A stretch of 64,000 bases of DNA from contig NZ_CP059693.1 in NCBI RefSeq assembly GCF_028657945.1, forward strand, positions 1,240,001 to 1,304,000, read 5' to 3'. A program made the position numbers and the translations under genes. Of this stretch, positions 10,828 through 19,345 are shown one piece after another (within the stretch, counting starts at the first letter, position 1; each line of letters opens with the position of its first letter). A model generated the notes under the pieces. That model was not told the origin of the DNA and did no database searches. It worked only from the letters and a program-made list of their open reading frames with translations. This DNA is from Thalassomonas haliotis. GTDB lineage: Bacteria > Pseudomonadota > Gammaproteobacteria > Enterobacterales > Alteromonadaceae.

Positions 10828-11345
10828 TTATGCTTTATCTCGATAGTAAAGTGGTGCTCTTACCCGGTGATTTTTATTTTGGCAAACAAGAAGAATATCA
10901 ATATATACAAACCTTGCTTGGCAGCTGTGTCGCGTTAACCTTCTGGCATCCGGTAAAGAAAATCGGCGGTATGTGTCACTTTGTGATCCCAAGGGATGTC
11001 AGCCGGGAACAGCAGGGGGCAGCAAAGGGAGCTTTGTTAAACGGGCGCTACGGCGACCAGGCGATTAAATTGTTTCAGCAGCATATTGCCCTTCAGCAAA
11101 GTGATATACAAGAATACCGCTTGGGGCTGTACGGAGGCATGCAGACACTAAAGCTGGCGGATGAAGGAACTATGGGGCGGATCGGAAAAATAAACCTGGA
11201 TTTTGCCCGGAAGCAGATACGGGAGAATAACTGGTCGATTGCCCACAGTTATACCTCAGGTAAGGGAGCTTTAAAAATTTTAATGGATCTGGCCGACGGC
11301 ACAGTAGAGGTTTCGACGGTGGCAGAACCCAAGGGACTGACTTAA
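10821..11345 (+). CDS. cheD: Chemoreceptor glutamine deamidase CheD
   Basis: 174 residues. The deamidase signature is clear: Cys36 in LLGSCVALTF is the catalytic nucleophile and His53 in MCHFVIP is its partner; a conserved glycine-rich stretch LYGGMQTL follows. CheD hydrolyses receptor glutamines to glutamates, preparing sites for CheR, and in some systems binds a CheY phosphatase. The start overlaps cheR; a second in-frame ATG at 10830 would also serve. Presence of CheD marks this as an alternative chemosensory system rather than the enteric type. Confidence 0.92.
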   Translation: MLIMLYLDSKVVLLPGDFYFGKQEEYQYIQTLLGSCVALTFWHPVKKIGGMCHFVIPRDVSREQQGAAKGALLNGRYGDQAIKLFQQHIALQQSDIQEYRLGLYGGMQTLKLADEGTMGRIGKINLDFARKQIRENNWSIAHSYTSGKGALKILMDLADGTVEVSTVAEPKGLT

Positions 11346-11468
11346 AGCGGATATCAATCAGCAGCTTGAATCCGGTTTTGTGACAAGTGAATTTAATTTC
11401 CGGGGGAGTAAGAAATAATATGCCGGTTGATGTAAGTGCTGTTAACAAGGGGGATATACGAGGTAAAA

Positions 11469-12551
11469 GTGTCAAAAATTAAGGTATTAATCGTTGATGA
11501 TTCGGCAACGGTGAGAACGGTGATCGCCAATATTTTATCCCGGGATAATGATATCGAAATCCTGGGAGCGGCGGCGAACCCGGTTTTTGCCCAAAGAAAA
11601 ATGGAAAAAGCCTGGCCCGATGTCATTATTCTCGATCTTGAAATGCCGAAAATGGATGGTTTTACATTTTTAAAACACATCATGTCTACCCGGCCAACCC
11701 CGGTGATTATTTGCTCCGCACATGTGGAATCGGGCGCCGGGGATGCCATCAAGGCCTTGTCTTTAGGGGCGGTGGAAGTTATCAGTAAACCCGCCTTAGG
11801 AATACAAACTTTTTTAACCGAAAATGCCCGGGGGTTTATCCACTCGGTTAAAGCGGCAGCTTGCGCCAATACCACTAAATTAACAGCCAATGTCGCCGTC
11901 GCGGGTGAGCAGGAATCGTTAAAAAAACAAGGTGCCGGGGTTATTCTGCCTTTATCAATACCGCCGGAGAAAAAGCTTGTCTGTTCGGCTACTAAGATCG
12001 TAGCCATTGGCAGCTCAACCGGCGGTACCATAGCGATTGAAAGTGTACTCGCCCAGTTAAGCGATAATATTCCGCCAGTGCTTATTGTTCAGCATATGCC
12101 GGGGAAGTTTACCCGGGCTTTTGCCAATAGGTTAAATAATATTTGCCGGTTAACCGTTAAAGAGGCGGAAGACGGAGATCGGCTGAATGCGGGGTGTGTC
12201 TATATTTCTCCGGGAGACCTACATATGCTTTTGAAATATAAGGATAACCAATATTATGTTCAGTTAAAGGACGGCCCTTTGGTCAGCCGCCACAAGCCAT
12301 CGGTCGATGTCTTATTTCGCTCGGTAGCTTCTTGTGCCGGGAAAAACGCCATGGGGATCATTCTTACCGGTATGGGCAACGACGGCGCACAAGGTATGCT
12401 GGAAATGCGCAAGGCAGGGGCCTTGACCCTGGCCCAGGATGAAGCGAGCAGTATCATTTTTGGCATGCCAAAAGCCGCGCTGAAAAACGGCGGCGCGATA
12501 CGTGCCGTGAATTTAGCCGATATTCCCGGTAACATTTGTCAATTTAAATAA
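11469..12551 (+). CDS. cheB: Chemoreceptor methylesterase CheB
   Basis: 360 residues from a GTG at 11469 with GAGG five bases upstream; an in-frame TTG at 11436 lacks a good site. The receiver domain has the acidic pair Asp10-Asp11 and phospho-acceptor Asp56 (LDLEMPKMDG). A linker of about 50 residues precedes the methylesterase domain, whose catalytic triad is visible as Ser in GSSTGG, His in VQHMPGKFT and Asp in GMGNDGAQGM. It removes receptor methyl groups when phosphorylated by CheA. It is the last gene of the operon, 123 bp after cheD, and ends against a convergent MCP gene. Confidence 0.94.
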   Translation: MSKIKVLIVDDSATVRTVIANILSRDNDIEILGAAANPVFAQRKMEKAWPDVIILDLEMPKMDGFTFLKHIMSTRPTPVIICSAHVESGAGDAIKALSLGAVEVISKPALGIQTFLTENARGFIHSVKAAACANTTKLTANVAVAGEQESLKKQGAGVILPLSIPPEKKLVCSATKIVAIGSSTGGTIAIESVLAQLSDNIPPVLIVQHMPGKFTRAFANRLNNICRLTVKEAEDGDRLNAGCVYISPGDLHMLLKYKDNQYYVQLKDGPLVSRHKPSVDVLFRSVASCAGKNAMGIILTGMGNDGAQGMLEMRKAGALTLAQDEASSIIFGMPKAALKNGGAIRAVNLADIPGNICQFK

Positions 12552-12571
12552 AGGGCTGGTTTAAGTTTCGG

Positions 12572-12598
12572 CGCCGGTTTTAGCTTGCTGAACCGGCG
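12572..12598. terminator. Hairpin between convergent cheB and MCP genes
   Basis: CGCCGGTT and AACCGGCG form a perfect 8-bp stem around an 11-base loop. It lies in the 49-bp gap between convergent stop codons. There is no T-run on either side, so it is not a canonical intrinsic terminator; it may protect 3' ends or stop both transcripts. Confidence 0.5.
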
Positions 12599-12600
12599 GT

Positions 12601-14319
12601 TCAAACCTTAAACTGGCTTACCAGCTGCTCCAGCTGTCGGGATAATTGCAGCAGGTTTTCTCCACATTTTACCGTGGCTTTTACCGCTTCCGTGGTGGTG
12701 GTGGAGGTATCGCTGATATCCACGACATTCTGGTTGATCTCATCGGCGACTACGCGCTGTTGCTCCGCGGAGGTGGCGATGATGTTGTTTAAATCGTTGA
12801 TCTCCCCGACCTGGTTGGCAATTTGCTGCAGGGAGCTTTCGGCATTTTCCGCCTGGTTGGCGACACTTTTGACCTCTTCATTGCCTTTGCCCATTAAGTT
12901 AACGGCCTGGGCTGTACGGGCCTGAAGGCTGGAGATCATAGTATCGATTTCTTCCGTCGACTCCTGGGTTCTTTGCGCCAGGGTCCTGACTTCATCGGCG
13001 ACCACGGCAAATCCCCTTCCGGCCTCACCGGCCCGGGCGGCCTCAATGGCGGCATTTAACGCCAGCAGGTTGGTTTGCTCGGAAATACCGCGGATCACAT
13101 CTAACACTCCGCCGATTTCCTTGCTGTATTTTTCCACCAGGGCGATGGAGTCATTGGTGTCGTTAAACAGGGTGGCTAAACCTTGAGTGGCGGCCACCGA
13201 ACTTTGTACCACTTCACGGCTTTCTTCAGCAGTGAGTTTAGCTGAAGCGGTGGATTTGCTGGCGGTTTCCGTATGCCCGGCTACTTCCTGTACCGTATTG
13301 GCCATCTGGTTGATCGCTGCGGCCACCTGGTCGGTGGCTCTTTCCTGGGAAACCACTCCTTCCTGAGTTTCCTGCATTAAATCAACCAGGTAGTTGGTGG
13401 CTTTTTCCATTTCATCACACGCGGTTTTTACCTGCAAAATGATATCGGAAAACTGTGTCATCATTTCATTAAACGAACTGCCGGTGACGCCAATTTCATC
13501 CATGCTGACAACTTTAAATCTTTCCCGAAGATCGGAATTAAGCTGAATCCTCTCCACAGTAGTGCGTAATCTTTTGATAGGGTTACAAATTTCTCGCCTC
13601 AGTACTATGCTAAAGGCGATGCTGAGCAGGGTTGATAATATCAGGATCACTATGGTGATATCCCGCATGGTGGTATTTTCAGAAACTATGGTATCTGAGG
13701 CCAGTTTGACTTTATTGGCGGAGTCTGCCACAGACTGGCCCGCCAGGGTGACCTGCTGGTTTGCCCTGCTGAGGGTTTCATCAATATTGGCGGTAAACTC
13801 CCGGATCAGGTAGTCGACTTCCGAGGCGATAAGGCGGGAGTCAGCCGTTAACGAGTTGCCTCTTACCCGGTTTTCATCGACATAGGCATCAACGGCGTCG
13901 AGCATGGTTTGGTAAAACAACTCGGATTTTTCTTTGATTCTCTGGCTGAGGTTTTCGTCGATGGCGCTGAGCTTTTCCAACTGATTATTGAGTTTTTGCC
14001 GGGAGAGCTCGGCATTTTCTTCCGCTTCATTTAACCAGCTGACGGTCAGATCTAACAGCCATACCCGCATATCGGTAAAATGCCGGTCTATGGCAAGGAT
14101 CACCATTTGTTCATTGACAGCCCGGCGCTGGTTTTGCAGCTGATTGCCCTGGTTGGTGACCGCGGTGATTTGCTGGTTTACCAACCCCTGTTGCCGCCCT
14201 ATGATGTTAGAGGTTGAATTGACCGTGATCAGGATATACACAAAAGCTATAGTCACCAAAGCCGAAAAACCGCCACTGGAAAGATTGAGTTTAGTGGCGA
14301 TAGTCATGTACTTAAACAT
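12601..14319 (-). CDS. Methyl-accepting chemotaxis protein with helical periplasmic sensor
   Basis: 572 residues. Helix 1 is at about 13-35, a mostly helical periplasmic domain of 170-190 residues (four-helix-bundle type, rich in Gln, Asn and Leu) follows, helix 2 is at about 222-244, then HAMP ([13 protein letters not shown]) and an MCP signalling domain with tip [21 protein letters not shown]. Its start is 20 bp downstream of the haem-c Tll0287-like gene on the same strand, implying one transcript. It converges on the Che operon, whose CheA and CheW are plausible partners. No C-terminal pentapeptide is seen. Confidence 0.92.
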   Translation of the reverse strand: MFKYMTIATKLNLSSGGFSALVTIAFVYILITVNSTSNIIGRQQGLVNQQITAVTNQGNQLQNQRRAVNEQMVILAIDRHFTDMRVWLLDLTVSWLNEAEENAELSRQKLNNQLEKLSAIDENLSQRIKEKSELFYQTMLDAVDAYVDENRVRGNSLTADSRLIASEVDYLIREFTANIDETLSRANQQVTLAGQSVADSANKVKLASDTIVSENTTMRDITIVILILSTLLSIAFSIVLRREICNPIKRLRTTVERIQLNSDLRERFKVVSMDEIGVTGSSFNEMMTQFSDIILQVKTACDEMEKATNYLVDLMQETQEGVVSQERATDQVAAAINQMANTVQEVAGHTETASKSTASAKLTAEESREVVQSSVAATQGLATLFNDTNDSIALVEKYSKEIGGVLDVIRGISEQTNLLALNAAIEAARAGEAGRGFAVVADEVRTLAQRTQESTEEIDTMISSLQARTAQAVNLMGKGNEEVKSVANQAENAESSLQQIANQVGEINDLNNIIATSAEQQRVVADEINQNVVDISDTSTTTTEAVKATVKCGENLLQLSRQLEQLVSQFKV

Positions 14320-14339
14320 TTGAGCTCTCCGTTAATCCG

Positions 14340-15074
14340 TTAATGGAAGATGGTCAGACTAATGGCTCCGCCCAATTCATTTAATACCCCGCCTTCTTTC
14401 TTGCCGCCGGTAATATCCCGCTCCCCCTTCGGGTTGCCGTGACAGCCCAGGCAGGAAGGCCCGTAATATTCGGGTAAAATAAAACGGAAGGCACTTTTTC
14501 CTTTAACCTTGGTATCTTCAAAAAATGATTTGCCTTTTTCATAATCCGGGCTTTTAAAAACGGTTTCCACAACATTGTGTTCCCATTTATCCGGGCGGTT
14601 GGCCCGGTTTCTGACGTACTTTTTCGGGGCGGTGAGCTTGATGTTCATTTTGCCTTTCATGTCCTGGCTAAACCTGGTGGCTACCTGGCGGGCAAAGATG
14701 GCGGGTAAAAAACCTTTTAGTCCCGTGCCTTTTTCATTGATCAAATCCTGGTTTTCGTCCATGACTTTTTTCACGGCATTAAGCATTGCCGCCTGCGCCT
14801 GGGTCATCTTGGCTTTACTGATGGTTTTTCCGGTCGCCGCCTGATAGTTTTTCAGGGTCTTATTCGCCACCACTGCTCCGGATAAGCCTTTATCACCTAT
14901 AGCAGCATTATTGATATGTCCCTGGTGATCGGAGATGACCTTCCTGGCTGCCCGGTATAAGGTGGTCAGTTCTTCACTTATTTCGATATTGCTGGCGGCA
15001 TATAGCGGCCCGGGGGTAACAAAGATTAATAGCGGTAGGCATAGCAGGATCCTGGCAATAAGGGCATTCATCAT
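14340..15074 (-). CDS. Periplasmic haem-c protein of the Tll0287-like (DUF3365) family
   Basis: 244 residues. A signal peptide (about 1-27, hydrophobic core ending in YAASN) exports the protein. The body matches the Tll0287-like/DUF3365 pattern, and a single c-type haem motif C-L-G-C-H is at residues 208-212 near the C-terminus, followed by GNPKGERD. Related domains occur as stand-alone periplasmic proteins or as sensor modules of kinases and MCPs, and are proposed to sense redox state or small gases. Here the gene is immediately upstream of an MCP gene (20 bp), so the haem protein may feed that receptor in trans; this is inference. The start has an AGAGAG sequence upstream. Confidence 0.85.
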   Translation of the reverse strand: MMNALIARILLCLPLLIFVTPGPLYAASNIEISEELTTLYRAARKVISDHQGHINNAAIGDKGLSGAVVANKTLKNYQAATGKTISKAKMTQAQAAMLNAVKKVMDENQDLINEKGTGLKGFLPAIFARQVATRFSQDMKGKMNIKLTAPKKYVRNRANRPDKWEHNVVETVFKSPDYEKGKSFFEDTKVKGKSAFRFILPEYYGPSCLGCHGNPKGERDITGGKKEGGVLNELGGAISLTIFH

Positions 15075-15398
15075 CTCTCTCCATAAGATAAGTTTAAAGA
15101 GTAAAAGCTATTATATAATGAGTGGTTTTGTTACTTAGGTATCCGAATAATTCGGTACTCATAAATGTGGTAAATAATGCACTTTCTGTCAAACTTTGAG
15201 TGAAAAATAAATGAGCTGTGCCTGCCCTTTGAAAGCCAGGCGGCTAATATTAAGATCACTGCAGTTCAGAGGCATTAATGCCGGACGGATAGAAAAATAC
15301 CCGGGATGCTTTCATTGCCCTTGCCGGCTAAATCCGGTATGCTGCACCGCCGCTGAGCCGGCAGTAATAACAAAGCCAACGCAACAAGAGACATATCT
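15075..15398. other. Divergent intergenic region before rhlE
   Basis: 324 bases. It must carry promoters for the haem protein/MCP pair (leftward) and rhlE (rightward). A 63-codon reading frame (15211-15402) overlaps the rhlE start, is unusually rich in Cys, Arg and Pro and has no ribosome-binding site, so it is not called. CAAGAGACA before the rhlE ATG is a weak ribosome-binding site. No clear promoter pair or riboswitch was recognised. Confidence 0.5.
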
Positions 15399-16772
15399 AT
15401 GAGTTTTTCCTCACTGGGCTTATCAGACCCTATCCTTAAAGCAGTCACGGAACAAGGTTATGAGACGCCGTCTCCGATACAGCAACAGGCGATCCCTGCG
15501 GTTATCCAGGGCAAAGACGTTATGGCCGCGGCACAAACCGGTACCGGTAAAACGGCGGGATTCACCTTACCTTTGCTGCAAAGGTTAAGTAAAGGGGAGC
15601 AGGCCAAGGCCAATAATGTCCGCGCCCTGGTGTTAACTCCTACGCGGGAGTTGGCAGCCCAGGTCAGCGACAGCATCAGCACTTATGGCAAGTACCTGCC
15701 GCTGCGCTCAACCGTGGTTTTTGGCGGGGTGAAAATAAATCCGCAAATGATGCGGCTGCGCCAGGGGGTTGATATCCTGGTGGCAACCCCGGGGCGTTTA
15801 CTGGATTTGTACAACCAAAATGCCGTTCGTTTCAGTCAGCTGGAAGTGTTGATTTTAGACGAAGCCGACCGCATGCTGGATATGGGGTTTATCCGGGATA
15901 TTAAAAAAATACTGGCTTTATTGCCTAAGCAAAGACAGAATCTGTTGTTTTCTGCGACTTTTTCCGAGGAAATCCGTGACTTGGCCAAAGGCCTGGTACA
16001 TAACCCGGTAGAAATTTCCGTTACCCCGCGCAATACCACCGCAGAAAAAATTACGCAATGGGTTTCTGCGGTAGATAAAAAGCGTAAGCCGGCCTTGCTG
16101 ACCCATTTAATTAAAGAAAATCAATGGCAACAGGTACTGGTGTTTACCAAAACCAAACACGGTGCCAATAAGTTAACCCGGCATTTAGAAGCCGAAGGCA
16201 TTAAAGCGGCGGCTATCCACGGCAATAAGAGCCAGGGAGCAAGAACAAAAGCGCTGGCGGCTTTTAAAGATAAGAGTATCGAGGTACTGGTGGCCACAGA
16301 TATTGCTGCCCGCGGCATAGACATAGACTTATTGCCCCAGGTGGTTAATTTTGAATTGCCCAATGTCCCGGAAGACTATGTGCACCGCATTGGCCGTACC
16401 GGCCGTGCGGGCAGCAGCGGGCAGGCGGTGTCCCTGGTGTGTGCCGACGAGCACAAGCTATTATGCGATATTGAACGCCTGATCCAGCAAATCATTCCCC
16501 GCAAGGTGATTGACGGTTATGTGCCGGTCAATGAACTGCCGGAATCCCGGGCGCTGCGTCCCAATAAACCAAAAAAACCGAAAAAGCCGAAAAAGCCTAA
16601 GGTTGAACATAAGGACGGACAAAGATCCGGTGAAAATGCCCGCGGCCATAAACCGGCTTCCGGCAGGCATGGCGATAACAATGCCGCAAACAGAAGATCT
16701 TCAGGCAATAAACGCCCGGAAAATAAGGGTAACAGCAATAAGGCCGGCGGTAACCGGCGCAAACCGGTTTAA
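15399..16772 (+). CDS. rhlE: DEAD-box ATP-dependent RNA helicase, RhlE-like
   Basis: 457 residues. All helicase motifs are visible: Q motif ([13 protein letters not shown]), motif [11 protein letters not shown], Ia PTRELAAQV, motif II DEAD in [12 protein letters not shown], motif III SATF, and motifs V and VI ([23 protein letters not shown]). The tail from about residue 385 is disordered and very basic, with [10 protein letters not shown] repeats and then a Gly/Asn/Arg-rich end, as usual for RNA-binding tails of RhlE proteins. RhlE family members unwind RNA in ribosome assembly and RNA turnover. It stands alone. Confidence 0.9.
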   Translation: MSFSSLGLSDPILKAVTEQGYETPSPIQQQAIPAVIQGKDVMAAAQTGTGKTAGFTLPLLQRLSKGEQAKANNVRALVLTPTRELAAQVSDSISTYGKYLPLRSTVVFGGVKINPQMMRLRQGVDILVATPGRLLDLYNQNAVRFSQLEVLILDEADRMLDMGFIRDIKKILALLPKQRQNLLFSATFSEEIRDLAKGLVHNPVEISVTPRNTTAEKITQWVSAVDKKRKPALLTHLIKENQWQQVLVFTKTKHGANKLTRHLEAEGIKAAAIHGNKSQGARTKALAAFKDKSIEVLVATDIAARGIDIDLLPQVVNFELPNVPEDYVHRIGRTGRAGSSGQAVSLVCADEHKLLCDIERLIQQIIPRKVIDGYVPVNELPESRALRPNKPKKPKKPKKPKVEHKDGQRSGENARGHKPASGRHGDNNAANRRSSGNKRPENKGNSNKAGGNRRKPV

Positions 16773-16902
16773 TTGCTGATAAGAGCCAGATTCAGCCTAA
16801 GCGGCGCTTTGTCAGGCGGGAATTGTGATACAAGCCCGTCTGGCTGTGGCTGCTAAATTAAGGGATAAGCCGGCATTGAGGGAAAAGCCCGCTAAGTTAA
16901 TG

Positions 16903-17700
16903 TCAACTTGCCGATAAATAACCTAAATTTTTCAGATATTCTTCATTAAAGGTATCAACCACATCCCCGATCACGATTAAGGTCGGTGGCCTGATATTAT
17001 GGGCGGCCACCAGTTTATTCAGCTGGCTGAGCTCTCCCCGGATCACTTGTTGATCCGCCTGGGTGCCTTTTCTGATCAGGGCAGCAGGGGTTGACGGCGC
17101 CCGGCCGGCGTTAACCAGCTTATCGGCGATAATATCCAGGCTTTTAACCCCCATATAAAATACCAGGGTCTGTTTGGCATCATTAAGAATTTGCCAGGGC
17201 AAATCCAGCTCGCCGCTTTGTTGTAAATGGCCGGTAATAAAGGTACAGCTTTGGGCAACCTGGCGATGGGTTAACGGGATACCGACATAGCTGGTACAGG
17301 CAGAAGCTGCGGTAAGCCCGGGAACGACATGTACCGCAACCTTATGTTCAAGCAGGTATAGGGCTTCTTCGCCGCCGCGGCCAAAGACAAACGGATCTCC
17401 CCCTTTGAGGCGGACGACTCTCTTCCCCCGGCGGGCATGTTTCACCAGCAAATCATTGATGCCTTCCTGAGGCACCCGGTGATCCGCCTGTTTTTTACCG
17501 ACATAAACTTTTTCGCATGGGCGGGGCAGCAGGGCCATAATGGCTTCACTGACCAGGCGATCATAAATAACCACTTCCGCCTGCTGGATAAAACGGTATG
17601 CCTGCAGGGTAAGCAGATCGGGATCTCCTGGGCCTGCACCCACTAAGGCGACTTCTCCGGCTAAAAAGGGCTGTTTATCGGGATTTAAGCTGTTGATCAT
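16903..17700 (-). CDS. cobA: Uroporphyrinogen-III C-methyltransferase (siroheme/cobalamin pathway)
   Basis: 265 residues, a stand-alone SUMT rather than a CysG fusion. Family motifs: VGAGPGDPDLLT near the N-terminus, the VRLKGGDPFVFGRGGEE block and the VVPGLTAASA and PLTHR segments. It adds two methyl groups from SAM to uroporphyrinogen III, giving precorrin-2 for siroheme, the cofactor of sulfite and nitrite reductases. No precorrin-2 dehydrogenase or assimilatory reductase gene is adjacent. A 15-bp palindrome lies about 50 bp before its start. Confidence 0.92.
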   Translation of the reverse strand: MINSLNPDKQPFLAGEVALVGAGPGDPDLLTLQAYRFIQQAEVVIYDRLVSEAIMALLPRPCEKVYVGKKQADHRVPQEGINDLLVKHARRGKRVVRLKGGDPFVFGRGGEEALYLLEHKVAVHVVPGLTAASACTSYVGIPLTHRQVAQSCTFITGHLQQSGELDLPWQILNDAKQTLVFYMGVKSLDIIADKLVNAGRAPSTPAALIRKGTQADQQVIRGELSQLNKLVAAHNIRPPTLIVIGDVVDTFNEEYLKNLGYLSAS

Positions 17701-17750
17701 CGTTGCTCCGGCGCAGGTCAGACATTTTCAAGGGGAAAATGCTACTTCTG

Positions 17751-17765
17751 GCGCTATTCTAGCGC
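17751..17765. promoter_or_regulatory. Palindrome in the cobA promoter region
   Basis: GCGCTATTCTAGCGC is a 6-3-6 perfect inverted repeat located 51-65 bp upstream of the cobA start. On the minus strand it contains TAGAAT, which could serve as a -10 element, so a bound regulator would block polymerase. The regulator is unknown. Confidence 0.4.
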
Positions 17766-17902
17766 GTTTTATGTATAACATACTAGTTAACTATTTCGAT
17801 TTGTTATTCTAAATGGTTATATGTGGTGGTGGCTATAAGCGCGTTAGCGGCTATAGGATAAAAGCCCGGTCCAGCAGCTGAGCCGGGGAGGGATTATGAG
17901 GT

Positions 17903-19279
17903 TTATCCGGGATCTTTAATGCCAACTTCGGTGAGTTGGCCGTATTTTGCTATTTTATCCCGGATCTTGTCGGCTTTGCCTATGACAACAAATTGCAGGT
18001 TTTCCCGTGGAAAATACTTGTTTATTAACTGCCTGGCTTTATCCACAGTTAAAGAGTCCACTTGCTGTTCGAAGTTGTTGATATAGCTTTGGTCAAATCC
18101 GTATCCGTACATCTTAACCAGTAAATTTGCCAACTGGCTTGAGGTCTCGAACCTGGGGGGAAACTGGCCTTTAACATAAGCCTTGGCAGAGGCCAGGGTC
18201 TTTTCATCTATGCCTTGTTGCCATAACCTGTGATAGGTTTTTAAGGCGAGATCTATGGCAGCCACCGTTGTTTCTGTTTTAGTGAAGGTGAAAATTGAAA
18301 AGGTACCGTCCCTGCTGTAGGAAGTAAAATCGCTGCCGGCGCCATAGGTCAGGCCGGCATTAACCCTTAATTCATCATTGAGCCAGGATGTAAAACGTCC
18401 GCCGAGTATGGTATTGACCACGGAAATTCCTACCAGGTCGGGGTTGCTGCGCCTGATGCCCCGACCGCCGATTAAGAAGGTACTTTCAATGGCATCTTCC
18501 TTATTGACCAGCAAAACTTTTGCTGCTTTTACCGGTTTTATCTCGGTTTTTGGGGTTGCGGCCAGGGGGGAATGGTTCTGCCAGGAGGAGAATAAGTCGG
18601 TGAGCTGTTTTTTCATCTCTTTGGTTGAAAAATCACCGACAGCAACAAGGGCGGCATTTTTCGGCTGATACCACTGGTGATGATAGGCTTTGATATCCGC
18701 CAGGGTGATGGCGGCAATGCTTGCCTCCCGACCCATGGCGTTGGCGCCGTAACCTGAGGGACCAAACAGCAGTTGATTGAAATAATTGTCTATTACAGAC
18801 TTAGGGCTTTCTTTATTTTGCTCTATTTCCAGTAAATGGCGTTTTTTGAAATGGTTAAATTCACCGGCATCAAATTTCGGCTTTATTGCCAGATCCCGCA
18901 AAATGGGCAAGACCAGCTCTTTGTCTTTTGCGGCAAAAGACGCCCCCAGTTGGGAAAATTCCAGGTTACTGGTGTTGTATAAATCTGCGCCGATAAAGTC
19001 CAGTTTGCTTTCCAGCTGGTTTTTGTTCAGGTTTTGGCTGCCCATGGCAAGGTTTTTTATCGTTAACCGGCTTAATCCCGCCTGTTGGCCGTCATTTACC
19101 GCACCTGTTTTCACCACCAGGCTGATATCAATCAAGGGGACTTCATGCTGGCTCATCAGGTATAGGGTCAAGCCATTGCCTAAGATGATTTTTTCATATT
19201 CTGGCAACTGGTAGGCGGCAAAAAGCTTGCTGCTGCCAAGCATTAGCAGTAAAGTTAGCAACGTGTTGATTTTAATCAT
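17903..19279 (-). CDS. M16 family peptidase-like protein, subunit without zinc site
   Basis: 458 residues with a signal peptide (about 1-22). The M16 insulinase/MPP fold is recognisable across the length, but where active members have HxxEH this protein reads R71-L-T-I-K-N in GLSRLTIKN, so no zinc can be bound. It keeps the substrate-side region near PPRFETSSQLANLL typical of non-catalytic partners. It lies 66 bp downstream of a catalytically intact M16 gene on the same strand, and AGGAG is seven bases before the ATG. The pair probably forms a periplasmic heterodimer like mitochondrial processing peptidase or bacterial M16B pairs. Confidence 0.88.
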   Translation of the reverse strand: MIKINTLLTLLLMLGSSKLFAAYQLPEYEKIILGNGLTLYLMSQHEVPLIDISLVVKTGAVNDGQQAGLSRLTIKNLAMGSQNLNKNQLESKLDFIGADLYNTSNLEFSQLGASFAAKDKELVLPILRDLAIKPKFDAGEFNHFKKRHLLEIEQNKESPKSVIDNYFNQLLFGPSGYGANAMGREASIAAITLADIKAYHHQWYQPKNAALVAVGDFSTKEMKKQLTDLFSSWQNHSPLAATPKTEIKPVKAAKVLLVNKEDAIESTFLIGGRGIRRSNPDLVGISVVNTILGGRFTSWLNDELRVNAGLTYGAGSDFTSYSRDGTFSIFTFTKTETTVAAIDLALKTYHRLWQQGIDEKTLASAKAYVKGQFPPRFETSSQLANLLVKMYGYGFDQSYINNFEQQVDSLTVDKARQLINKYFPRENLQFVVIGKADKIRDKIAKYGQLTEVGIKDPG

Positions 19280-19345
19280 TAAAATGCTCCTGTTCCGGCA
19301 CCGGCGCTGAGCTGGAAAGTGAAAGTTGTAAACGGCATTAAGGAA

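Noticed and set aside
15211-15402. 63-codon reading frame before rhlE
   Set aside because: Cys/Arg/Pro-rich translation without family resemblance, no ribosome-binding site and overlap with the rhlE start.
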